A stretch of 17,675 nt of DNA. Source: Anaerolineae bacterium. Lineage in GTDB: Bacteria > Chloroflexota > Anaerolineae > B4-G1. Positions 7,884 to 14,028 of the stretch are shown here, piece after piece (position 1 is the stretch's first letter; each line of letters begins with the position of its first letter). A program made the position numbers and the translations under genes. The notes beneath the pieces were generated by a model. It was not told the origin of the DNA. It did no database searches and saw only the letters and a program-made list of their open reading frames with translations. The stretch lies in contig JAUWNP010000084.1 of the NCBI GenBank assembly GCA_030612585.1, positions 1 through 17,675 on the forward strand, read 5' to 3'.

Positions 7884-8781
7884 ATCTCTTCCACGGCGGC
7901 ACTTCCGGCAGCAGTTTCTCAAACTCGGCGATGAGCGACGTTTCGTACTCGCCGGCATACTCACCCGCCAGGAACTTGTGCACCGCCTCTTCGTAGAACC
8001 GTTGCCAGGATGCCTCCTCGTGGCCAGGGTTGACGGGGTAGAAGAGGGCATTGTTGGCGCGGGCGGCCTTCATGTCTCCCGGCGCGTCGCCGATCATGAG
8101 GACGTGGTCCGGCGCATATTTACCCTTGGCGGCCAACTCCAGGTGCAGCGCCTTCTTACCCATCTCCTGCCCGGCGATGACCTGCACGTAACGCGCGATG
8201 TCGTGCTCCTCCCACTCCCGCGTCAGCGCCTCAAGCGGTGTGGCGGAGACGACGATCATGTCGGCTTTGTCGGCCAGGAAAGCCAGGCTCTCGCGCACAT
8301 AGGGGAAGGGCGGCACGCCGTGTACCATGTCGGCCACGGTACTGTTGACGCCGGTCGTCCAGGCCCACGCCGTATCCAGTTCCGGGTCGGGGTGCGTGGC
8401 CATATAGGCTCGCAGGCCGTCGTTGCTCTTCGGGAAGGCATCGTCGGCGATGAACTCGCGGATGCGGGGTGCTTCCGGCGGCACGACGGAGCGTGCCTGC
8501 ACCTCCGGCCGCTCGCGCAGCAGGTCGAAGATCATCACCAGTGCGGGCCAGCGGTTGATGCCGCGCCATTTGGAATAGAGATTGACGAACTCCGCCGCCT
8601 CGCGGGCGTACTTGGAGACCGGCTGCAGTCCCCAATGTTTGATGATATTGGGGCAGAAGCACTCCTTGTGCTTGATCTCCATCGTGTCGAAGGCGCAGCC
8701 GTCGGAGTCTATGCCGATGAAAAAGTCGTGTTCCGGCTCTAATTCGGCCAGGGGCCGAGCGGGTTCTGGAAAGTCTGTCAT
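7882..8781 (-). CDS. HAD-superfamily hydrolase (phosphatase-like), substrate unknown
   Basis: A 299-residue protein with the four HAD motifs: FIGIDSDG (nucleophile Asp25 and acid/base Asp27), VVSATP (Ser179, motif II), a lysine in QEMGKK (209-210) as candidate motif III, and MIGDAPGD (Asp232, Asp236, motif IV). Between motifs I and II lies a large, mostly helical cap (about residues 35-165), which usually sets specificity. No signal peptide or membrane segment is seen. The frame runs upstream to 9366, but GGAGGT (8788-8793) lies six bases before ATG 8781, and the extra 195 codons run antisense over the divergent plus-strand genes, so they are rejected. It has its own promoter (8824-8851). Its position beside sugar-acid genes suggests a sugar phosphate or phospho-acid substrate, which is inference; I do not recognise the subfamily. 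Confidence 0.88.
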   Translation of the reverse strand: MTDFPEPARPLAELEPEHDFFIGIDSDGCAFDTMEIKHKECFCPNIIKHWGLQPVSKYAREAAEFVNLYSKWRGINRWPALVMIFDLLRERPEVQARSVVPPEAPRIREFIADDAFPKSNDGLRAYMATHPDPELDTAWAWTTGVNSTVADMVHGVPPFPYVRESLAFLADKADMIVVSATPLEALTREWEEHDIARYVQVIAGQEMGKKALHLELAAKGKYAPDHVLMIGDAPGDMKAARANNALFYPVNPGHEEASWQRFYEEAVHKFLAGEYAGEYETSLIAEFEKLLPEVPPWKR

Positions 8782-8804
8782 TGTGTCACCTCCAATGCGA
8801 TGCG

Positions 8805-8833
8805 TTGACAAGGTGTGAATTCCAGTATATACT
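8805..8833 (+). promoter_or_regulatory. plus-strand sigma-70-type promoter for the 8872 gene pair
   Basis: A perfect TTGACA (8805-8810), a 17-bp spacer and TATACT (8828-8833) face the gene starting at 8872. Transcription would begin near 8840, giving a leader of about 30 bases. The -10 box shares the palindrome AGTATATACT with the divergent minus-strand promoter. Confidence 0.75.
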
Positions 8834-8851
8834 AGGTTCCAAGATATGCAA
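8824..8851 (-). promoter_or_regulatory. minus-strand promoter for the HAD hydrolase gene
   Basis: On the minus strand TTGCAT (8846-8851), a 16-bp spacer and TATACT (8824-8829) face the HAD gene. Transcription would start near 8817. The -10 hexamers of the two opposite promoters overlap by two bases at 8828-8829, so polymerases cannot bind both at once. Confidence 0.6.
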
Positions 8852-8871
8852 GTGCAGGGGGGTAGGTAGAT

Positions 8872-9249
8872 ATGGCTGACCGGACGTATACAGTCAGTAC
8901 AGAATTGAGAGATATGCTCCCTCCTCTCCAGGCAGCGCAGGTGGATATTCGCATCCATGTGTCGGCAACGCTCAACGTCACGCCCTTCATCGCTCGACAA
9001 AAGGTGGGCGGGTTGGTGCTTTCCGAAGCCGGCACCGGTGTTGGCGCTGACGAACCATCGCTGATCGTCACCAGCGCACGCGTCGTCTGGCGCGTGCCGC
9101 TGTTCCTGGCCCTGCCCGGCCTGGGGCGTCTGGGAGAGGTCGGTGAGATCGACGTGGATGCCCAGACCGGGGAGGTGCTGGCCGACCGGGCTGCACTGGA
9201 GCGGATCATCGAGAATGCAGAACGCCTGGCTCCCAATTCCGCACTGTAA
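8872..9249 (+). CDS. 125-aa protein of unknown function, partner of C39-like gene
   Basis: I do not recognise a named family. The 125-residue protein has no signal peptide or membrane helix. Its N-terminal third is polar with beta-prone stretches. Residues about 72-103 (VWRVPLFLALPGLGRLGEVGEIDVDAQTGEVL) resemble a PepSY-like beta hairpin ending in the typical DxxTGEVL turn, and the C-terminus is a helix (RAALERIIENAERLA). ATG 8872 lies after a G-rich run, GGGGGGTAGG (8857-8866), which can serve as a ribosome binding site, and behind a strong promoter. The last 35 bases overlap the start of the C39-like gene in another frame, so the two are probably translationally coupled and may act together, perhaps as inhibitor, substrate or pro-region of the peptidase-fold protein (inference). 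Confidence 0.75.
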   Translation: MADRTYTVSTELRDMLPPLQAAQVDIRIHVSATLNVTPFIARQKVGGLVLSEAGTGVGADEPSLIVTSARVVWRVPLFLALPGLGRLGEVGEIDVDAQTGEVLADRAALERIIENAERLAPNSAL

Positions 9250-9685
9250 GCAGAGCCGACCGGGCGCCTGTCTGCCCGCCTGTGCGCGGATGGTGTTGGG
9301 CAGCCTGGGCGATGACATAGTCGAGGCTCGCCTGGTTCGCGTGATGACCTCGTATTGGTTTGGCACTCCGGCCAGTCATGTGTTGCGTCTCTCATCTCTT
9401 GGGTATCGGGTGACATACGAGCGGACCACGTTTGCACAATTGCGCGTCTACCTTGCCCGGCAAGTACCGTGTATTGTGTTCCTCCGCACTGGCGGTCTGC
9501 CGTACTGGGATGAAGACGTTCCACACGCGGTCGTCGTAGTCGGGATTGAGGAGACGATTGCCCACCTCCACGACCCGGCCCTCGACACTGGCCCGACCGC
9601 CGTGGATGCGACTGCTTTTCTCCTGGCCTGGGCCGAAATGGATTACTACTGCGCGACGATCGAATCTGCTCCTACACCCCGCTGA
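9215..9685 (+). CDS. C39-like cysteine-peptidase-fold protein
   Basis: From ATG 9215 the protein has 156 residues. PHCKQSRPGACLPACARMVL near the N-terminus matches the C39 pattern Q-x(5)-C-xx-A-C-x-x-M-hL: Gln13 would be the oxyanion residue and Cys19 the nucleophile. WDEDVPHAVVVVGI supplies His104, and HLHDPA supplies Asp120. The family usually processes peptides at double-glycine sites when fused to ABC exporters; here there is no transporter domain and no signal peptide, as in stand-alone C39-like proteins. The frame is open upstream to 9143, but that part is antisense-like and runs through the neighbour's coding region; ATG 9215 gives a compact N-terminus. It overlaps the 125-aa gene by 35 bp and converges on the SDR gene with a 14-bp 3' overlap. 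No substrate or target can be named from sequence. Confidence 0.78.
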   Translation: MQNAWLPIPHCKQSRPGACLPACARMVLGSLGDDIVEARLVRVMTSYWFGTPASHVLRLSSLGYRVTYERTTFAQLRVYLARQVPCIVFLRTGGLPYWDEDVPHAVVVVGIEETIAHLHDPALDTGPTAVDATAFLLAWAEMDYYCATIESAPTPR

Positions 9686-10505
9686 ACGCCGAAAAGCCCC
9701 CATCTACCGGCACCACAATCCCCGTGACGAACCCGGCACCCGGCGCCAGCAGCCACAGCATCGTGCCGATCAAGTCCTCCGGGTCGCCGAAGCGGCCCAT
9801 CGGCGTGTGATCAATGATGGTCTGCCCGCGAGGGGTCAATTCGTCCGTCTGCTCGTCGGTCAGCAGGAAGCGGTTCTGCTCGGTCAGGAAGAAGCCAGGG
9901 GCGAGAGCGTTGACCCGGATGTGGGGCGAATACTCCTGCGCCAGGTGAACAGCCAGCCACTGGGTGAAGTTGCTCACCGCGGCCTTGGCCGCTGAGTAAG
10001 CCGGAATGCGAGTCAGTGGCCGCAAGGCGCTCATCGAAGAGACGTTCAGAATGATGCCATGTCCCTGCTTCGCCATCAGCCGCCCAAACACCTGGCTGGG
10101 CAGTAGCGCGCCGATGAAGTTCAGGTCAAAGACCCACTGGATGGCGTCGGCCGGTAGATCGAAGAAGGTCAGGTCGGGGCTGGTGGTGGCCTGCTTCTTG
10201 TTGCCCCCAGCGCCGTTGATCAGGATGTCCACGTGATTAAAACGGGCCAGCACAGCGTCACGGCCAACCTCCAGGCTGGCTTTGTCGAGCACGTTGCACT
10301 GCACGGCGATGGCTTCACCTCCCTCGGCTGCAATCTCGTCGGCCACCCTCTGTGCCGCCTCCTCCGCTATGTCCAGCACAGCCACCTTCACGCCGAGCCG
10401 TCCCAGCGCGTTGCTCATTACTCCGCACAGCACCCCCCCGCCGCCAGTGACGACAGCGACCTTTCCTGATAATGCGAAAAGACTGTCTAGATATTTGTCG
10501 TCCAT
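9672..10505 (-). CDS. uxuB: SDR oxidoreductase, probable fructuronate reductase
   Basis: Probably reduces D-fructuronate to D-mannonate with NAD(P)H. The 277-residue protein is a classical SDR: cofactor loop VTGGGGVLCG (19-28), NGAGG (97-101), catalytic Ser157 in NVSS, and YSAAK (Tyr170, Lys174). INGAGGNKKQATTSP, the RIPAYSAAKAAVSNFTQWLAVH segment, APGFFLTEQNRFLLTD and the VDGGFSAFSGV C-terminus match, as I recall them, the SDR-type D-mannonate oxidoreductases found beside uxuA in Firmicutes and Thermotogae. Cys27 takes the place of the last Gly of the usual cofactor loop. ATG 10505 shares one base with the kinase stop (TAATG) and has AAGGAG six bases before it. It ends the cluster, with no terminator room before the convergent C39-like gene. 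A different sugar-acid substrate is possible. Confidence 0.82.
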   Translation of the reverse strand: MDDKYLDSLFALSGKVAVVTGGGGVLCGVMSNALGRLGVKVAVLDIAEEAAQRVADEIAAEGGEAIAVQCNVLDKASLEVGRDAVLARFNHVDILINGAGGNKKQATTSPDLTFFDLPADAIQWVFDLNFIGALLPSQVFGRLMAKQGHGIILNVSSMSALRPLTRIPAYSAAKAAVSNFTQWLAVHLAQEYSPHIRVNALAPGFFLTEQNRFLLTDEQTDELTPRGQTIIDHTPMGRFGDPEDLIGTMLWLLAPGAGFVTGIVVPVDGGFSAFSGV

Positions 10506-11548
10506 TATGTCTCCTTCTCCTCACCTTTCTCAATCATTGCTCCTGGCGCTGTTTGGAGGCGATAAATCGCCGATGCGCCAGCCTCGTACAAGGCTTCCTC
10601 TAGCCGCGTGGTGTCTGGCCAGGGCCAGAGGGCGATGGTCGTACCGCCGTGGCCGGCGCCGGCCAGCTTGGCCCCCAGTGCACCGGCCTCCAGGGCGGCA
10701 GCGATCAGCCTCTCATTCACCTCGCCAGAGCCGCCCAGAGTGCGCTGAATGGCGTGATTCTCGTTCATCAGTCGTCCCAACAGCGGCCAGTCGGCCGTGA
10801 GGAGCGACTTTTTGCCCATGCGGGCGATCTCCGTGATGCGCTTGTATCCCTCCACCACGGTTGCCTCTCCCTCCAACCAGCGTTCGCGGATCGGTTTGTG
10901 GACCGCGCCGGAGGCATGCTGCACGCCGGTAAAACTCAACACGAAGGGCAACCGAGATACATAGTCAGCCAGCGGCTCGATAGTAGCGAAGAGTTCCGCC
11001 TCGGCTTCACGGTAGAATTGTTTCCCCCGGAAGTCCATGTAATTCAGGCCGCCGAAAGTGCACATGTAGGCGTCTTGATAGCCACACACGACTTTGAGAT
11101 AGTTCAACTCAATGTAACGGGCCCTCTCGGCCAATTGGTACAGGTGGGGATGTTCTCCCTGCCAGGCCAACAACGCTTGCAGCAAGGCCACCACCAGTGC
11201 CGTGGATCCCGACAGTCCACTGCGCAAGGGGATTTCGCTCTCGTAGCGCACGCGACAAGCCAGCGGCGGCAGGCGCATATAGTCGAGGACGGCCCGGCCC
11301 ACGTCGAAGCAGTCGCGCTGAGGACGCAGATCATCTCGGCTGGTGATCCGACATTCCTGCTCGTTGGTTTCCAGCACGAGGTGAGGGGCCTGCCCTGAGC
11401 CTGCCGAAGGGGCGGGCGTCACGGTCACGTGTGCACGCATGTCCACCGAGCATGAGAGAACCGCGCCGCCGTACATGTCTGTTGGGTTGCCAATAATCCC
11501 GGCCCGGCCAGGTGCCGAGCAGATCACCTCACGTTGATCAGAGTTCAT
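10505..11548 (-). CDS. GHMP kinase, glucuronokinase-like
   Basis: A GHMP-superfamily sugar kinase of 347 residues. GRAGIIGNPTDMYGGAVLSCS (14-34) is the substrate end, PLRSGLSGSTA (107-117) is the ATP-binding motif and AKLAGAGHGGTT is the C-terminal glycine motif. The N-terminal LLGNPSD-Y-G pattern, GLSGS, the FGGLNYMDF segment and SGAVHKPIRERWLEGE resemble plant glucuronokinase, which makes D-glucuronate 1-phosphate; this is from memory of the Arabidopsis protein. Residues 46-54 (APSAGSGQA) come from a dispersed DNA repeat. The frame is open to 11653, but ATG 11548, 11 bp inside galU and without its own Shine-Dalgarno, matches the family N-terminus and suggests coupled translation. With a GalU-type enzyme upstream, it may activate a uronic acid to a nucleotide sugar. 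Related heptose or fucose kinases remain possible. Confidence 0.78.
   Translation of the reverse strand: MNSDQREVICSAPGRAGIIGNPTDMYGGAVLSCSVDMRAHVTVTPAPSAGSGQAPHLVLETNEQECRITSRDDLRPQRDCFDVGRAVLDYMRLPPLACRVRYESEIPLRSGLSGSTALVVALLQALLAWQGEHPHLYQLAERARYIELNYLKVVCGYQDAYMCTFGGLNYMDFRGKQFYREAEAELFATIEPLADYVSRLPFVLSFTGVQHASGAVHKPIRERWLEGEATVVEGYKRITEIARMGKKSLLTADWPLLGRLMNENHAIQRTLGGSGEVNERLIAAALEAGALGAKLAGAGHGGTTIALWPWPDTTRLEEALYEAGASAIYRLQTAPGAMIEKGEEKET
11387..11412. repeat. dispersed repeat (GGCCTG/GCCGAAGGG family) inside the kinase gene
   Basis: GGCCTGCCCTGAGC followed by CTGCCGAAGGGG. The copy at 15996-16022 in iolO shares GGCCTG-Y-CCTGAGC and GCCGAAGGG. Here it encodes kinase residues 46-54, in a different reading frame from the iolO copy. 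Confidence 0.8.
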
Positions 11549-12440
11549 AGGCTTTGGCCTTGATGTATTTCCGGGCGAGATAGCCGTATCGTTCATCAGA
11601 CAGGGTGAAGTCAATGAAGGTGCGAAAGTAACTCTCGAAATTACCCACGTCATAGCGACGCTGGTCAGGAGAGAGGAGCCAGGCGTAGACCGATTTTCCC
11701 ATGTGGATCAGCAATTTGATCGCGTCGGTCAGTTGAATCTCTCCCCGCTCGTCGGGCAACGTACGACTGAGTGCCTCGAAGATGGCCGGGCTGAAGACGT
11801 AGCGTGCGGCTACCGCCAGAGTGGTCGGGGCGGTGCCTGTGGGGGGCTTCTCAACAATGTCGGTTACGGCCACCGGCTCACCAGGGGGAGGCTCAGCACT
11901 GTTGATGCTGACGATGCCGTAACGGAAGGCTTCTTCCAGAGGTACCTTCTCCACAGCTACGACGGCCGCCGCTCCCAGTTGGCGATGGGCTTTCATCATC
12001 GCTTGTAGTGGGGCAGCAGGGTTCTTGGCAGCGATGAGGCTATCTCCCAGTGCCACCACACAGTCGTCGCTGTCCACGAAATCGGCGCCCAGCGAAATCG
12101 CGTGGCCCAGCCCCTTGGGAGTGCTCTGCCGGGTGTAGAAAAAGCGCGACTTGCCATCGAGGTAAGACAGATCCGCCAGCCCCGCTTCGTTCCCGGCCTG
12201 CTTCAGCGCCGACACGAGTTCGGGGTCCGCGTCGAAGTGGTCTTCGATGGCCCGCTTACGGCGACCGGTGACTATGAGAATCTGGCGCAGGCCGGCGGCC
12301 TGCAATTCTTCCACCACGTACTGGATCACTGGTTTGCGCCCCACCGGTAGCATCTCCTTGGGCTGCGACTTGGTGGCCGGTAAGAGTCGCGTGCCCAACC
12401 CCGCGGCCGGGACGATTGCCTTGGTTATCGGTTCAGCCAT
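11538..12440 (-). CDS. galU: UTP-sugar-1-phosphate uridylyltransferase (GalU type)
   Basis: Transfers UMP from UTP to a sugar 1-phosphate, normally glucose 1-phosphate, giving a UDP-sugar and PPi. The 300-residue length is typical of bacterial GalU. Signatures: AAGLGTRLLPATKSQPKEML (12-31) for nucleotide binding, TPKGLGHAISLG, a VALGDSLI strand with the metal-binding Asp, a DIVEKP segment, GEIQLTDAI, and the C-terminal YDVGNFESYFRTFIDFTL. ATG 12440 follows GGAGGA by about ten bases and lies 14 bp after the uxaE stop. Its own stop overlaps the kinase start by 11 bp, a strong sign of functional coupling. In plants glucuronokinase works with a UDP-sugar pyrophosphorylase; this enzyme might accept glucuronate 1-phosphate in the same way, but sequence alone does not show that. 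PPi released here could feed the PPi-dependent phosphofructokinase. Confidence 0.93.
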   Translation of the reverse strand: MAEPITKAIVPAAGLGTRLLPATKSQPKEMLPVGRKPVIQYVVEELQAAGLRQILIVTGRRKRAIEDHFDADPELVSALKQAGNEAGLADLSYLDGKSRFFYTRQSTPKGLGHAISLGADFVDSDDCVVALGDSLIAAKNPAAPLQAMMKAHRQLGAAAVVAVEKVPLEEAFRYGIVSINSAEPPPGEPVAVTDIVEKPPTGTAPTTLAVAARYVFSPAIFEALSRTLPDERGEIQLTDAIKLLIHMGKSVYAWLLSPDQRRYDVGNFESYFRTFIDFTLSDERYGYLARKYIKAKAYEL

Positions 12441-12454
12441 TGGTAGTTTCCTCC

Positions 12455-14026
12455 TTACACTCTCTTACACCCTGCGAAAGGGGACAGGTGCCGCTTGAAG
12501 TGAGACTCGAGTAGCGCGTAGTAAACTTCCTCGTGCTTCCGCAGTGCTGCCAGCAGACGGTCACCGAATCGATTCAGCACCGAACCGAATGTCACGTGCA
12601 GCACTTGCCGCGCGTCAAACTGTTCCAGGAGGTCGGGCAGGTCGGCGTCGCTCAGTGCGCCTGCCTCCCCTCTGGAGGAGGGATTGATGGGGGTCGGGAC
12701 GTTGGTCAATTGCGCCGATACGTGATAGGTAGCGCGGTCCGTGTCGTAGCGCTCGCGAGCAAAGGACAGAATCTCCTTGAAGAAGGTTGGGGCTACCTGG
12801 GCCACAGCACGCAGCGCCTCCAGGTAACTGGTGCCAGCGGTCTTGACGTGCACCAGCGATCCGGTGAGCCCAGCCGAACCGCCATCCGCCAATCGGGCGG
12901 CGATGGGGTAGATGCTGAACTTGTCAGACCCGGAGTGGATACTAATCTTGTACGGCCCCATCGCCCGCGCCACGGCTGCATGGCGGGCGAACTCGGCCGC
13001 AAACGTGTCCAGGTCGCCGATGTAGTCCACGCCCTTCTCGAAGCGCCCGACGAAACGGGGGGCCAGACTGACCCAGCGCACCCCGAGGCGACGCAACTCG
13101 TTGGCGATGAAGAGGTGCTCCTCTGGCGAGGTCGGTGTCTCCGTCTCGTCCACAGAGACCTCGAACTCAAAGCCATTCTCTCCCGCGCGCTCGGACAAGT
13201 AGCGATACATTCGCGCCGCGTGAGCGACTGCGTGCCCGTACTTGGCCGCCGCCCGCCACAATACCTCCCGCTCGAAGGTGAGGGCTTCCTCTCCCAGGTC
13301 GAAGGGGCGGGCCAGGTAGCGTCGCTCCATATCCCTTACCGTGTCTTCCAGCGCGTCCCAGGGGAGAGCCTGCATCTTGGCCTCGACCTCGGCAGGCGGG
13401 GCGGTGTGCGCTTCGTTGTCTACGTGGTCGCCGGGGTCCACCGTGAAAAAGGTATACCCGGCAGCGACGAAACCGTCCACGACCTCGGGTGTCTTGAGGT
13501 GGTCGGCGTCCGCGCCCCACGGCTTGCGCCAGCCCTCCTGGAAGAGGCCCCAGATGGCATCGTCCATCACCTGCTGTGGTGTACGGCCCGTGCGACCGTT
13601 TTCGCGCACCGACTGTTGGGCGAAGATCGGCGCGATGGTCTCGAACTGCCGGGCAGCCCGCACGTGCCCCGGAGTTGCCAACCCCAGCCGGTCGCCAAAG
13701 CCGGCCGAGGTCTGAAGGCCCAGCGGCACAGGATGCAGCCAGTACAGGCGAGTGCGCAGTGCAGCCCCGTTGGCTGGCGTGAGAGGGCATTGTAGGGGCG
13801 ACTCGAGATTTGGCCCTACACGTCTCCCTTCAAAGCCAGTCGTGTCGCCCAGAACAACGAGATATTTGTCCTCACCGCTCCGCGCCAAAAGGTAGGAAGT
13901 GCCATCCAGGTCAACCACCGACCGAGGATAGACCGTCAAGCCGGTCAATTGCTCCAGAAACCGGGTTTTTTCCGAAAAACCTGGTTTCTCGTCCCGTTGT
14001 TCATTGTTCCATTGTTCATTGTTCAT
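12455..14026 (-). CDS. uxaE: tagaturonate/fructuronate epimerase UxaE
   Basis: Interconverts D-tagaturonate and D-fructuronate, joining the galacturonate and glucuronate branches. Recognised by VYPRSVV, TRLYWLHPVPLGLQTSAGFG, GADADHLKTPE (171-181), SVDETETPTSPEEH (291-304), ISIHSGSDKFSIYP (361-374) and ARQVLHVTFGSVL near the C-terminus, characteristic of the Thermotoga-type UxaE family. At 523 residues it is longer than I expect (about 480-490). The surplus maps to repeat-derived segments: residues 13-24 (EKPGFSEKTRFL) from the 34-bp palindrome, 69-79 (RVGPNLESPLQ) from a second inverted repeat, and possibly PTPINPSSRGEAG near 444-456. The first ten residues come from a TTGTTCA heptamer repeat. 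ATG 14026 overlaps the uxaC stop by 11 bp with no Shine-Dalgarno, so re-initiation is likely; TTG codons at residues 27 and 30 are alternative starts. Confidence 0.88.
   Translation of the reverse strand: MNNEQWNNEQRDEKPGFSEKTRFLEQLTGLTVYPRSVVDLDGTSYLLARSGEDKYLVVLGDTTGFEGRRVGPNLESPLQCPLTPANGAALRTRLYWLHPVPLGLQTSAGFGDRLGLATPGHVRAARQFETIAPIFAQQSVRENGRTGRTPQQVMDDAIWGLFQEGWRKPWGADADHLKTPEVVDGFVAAGYTFFTVDPGDHVDNEAHTAPPAEVEAKMQALPWDALEDTVRDMERRYLARPFDLGEEALTFEREVLWRAAAKYGHAVAHAARMYRYLSERAGENGFEFEVSVDETETPTSPEEHLFIANELRRLGVRWVSLAPRFVGRFEKGVDYIGDLDTFAAEFARHAAVARAMGPYKISIHSGSDKFSIYPIAARLADGGSAGLTGSLVHVKTAGTSYLEALRAVAQVAPTFFKEILSFARERYDTDRATYHVSAQLTNVPTPINPSSRGEAGALSDADLPDLLEQFDARQVLHVTFGSVLNRFGDRLLAALRKHEEVYYALLESHFKRHLSPFAGCKRV
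13791..13820. repeat. degenerate inverted repeat TGTAGGG...CCCTACA inside uxaE
   Basis: Seven-base arms TGTAGGG (13791-13797) and CCCTACA (13814-13820) with GCGACTCGAG between. Translated on the minus strand it gives residues 69-79 (RVGPNLESPLQ), in a region that family relatives appear to lack. Confidence 0.6.
13956..13989. repeat. 34-bp palindromic repeat, copy 2 (inside uxaE)
   Basis: Same orientation and TCCG loop as the copy at 4625-4658, with one change in the right arm (CTGG for CCGG). It is translated as uxaE residues 13-24. Confidence 0.88.
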
Positions 14027-14028
14027 TG
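13997..14028. repeat. TTGTTCA heptamer tandem repeat at the uxaC/uxaE junction
   Basis: TTGTTCA-TTGTTCC-A-TTGTTCA-TTGTTCA-TTG on the plus strand. It supplies the uxaC stop codon, the last uxaC residues (NEQ) and the first ten uxaE codons (MNNEQWNNEQ). Loss or gain of one unit would shift the frame of the uxaE start relative to uxaC. Confidence 0.85.

Noticed and set aside
7761..8051. N-terminal extension of the antitoxin frame to 184 residues
   Set aside because: The extra translation is Arg/Ser-rich, reads through the HAD gene, and GGGAGGAG points to ATG 7760.
7497..8781. Toxin-antitoxin pair formed by the antitoxin and a neighbour
   Set aside because: Neither the HAD hydrolase nor the LarA homologue resembles a Doc, RelE/YoeB or PIN-domain toxin.
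9143..9214. Upstream start at 9143 for the C39-like gene
   Set aside because: It overlaps the 125-aa gene by over 100 bp and adds a Trp/Arg-rich out-of-frame-like stretch; ATG 9215 gives a family-like N-terminus.
8782..9366. N-terminal extension of the HAD frame to 494 residues
   Set aside because: It is antisense to the plus-strand pair, and GGAGGT precedes ATG 8781.
11549..11653. Extension of the kinase frame to 382 residues
   Set aside because: It lies inside galU in another frame and does not resemble the kinase N-terminus, which begins just before the APGRAG segment.
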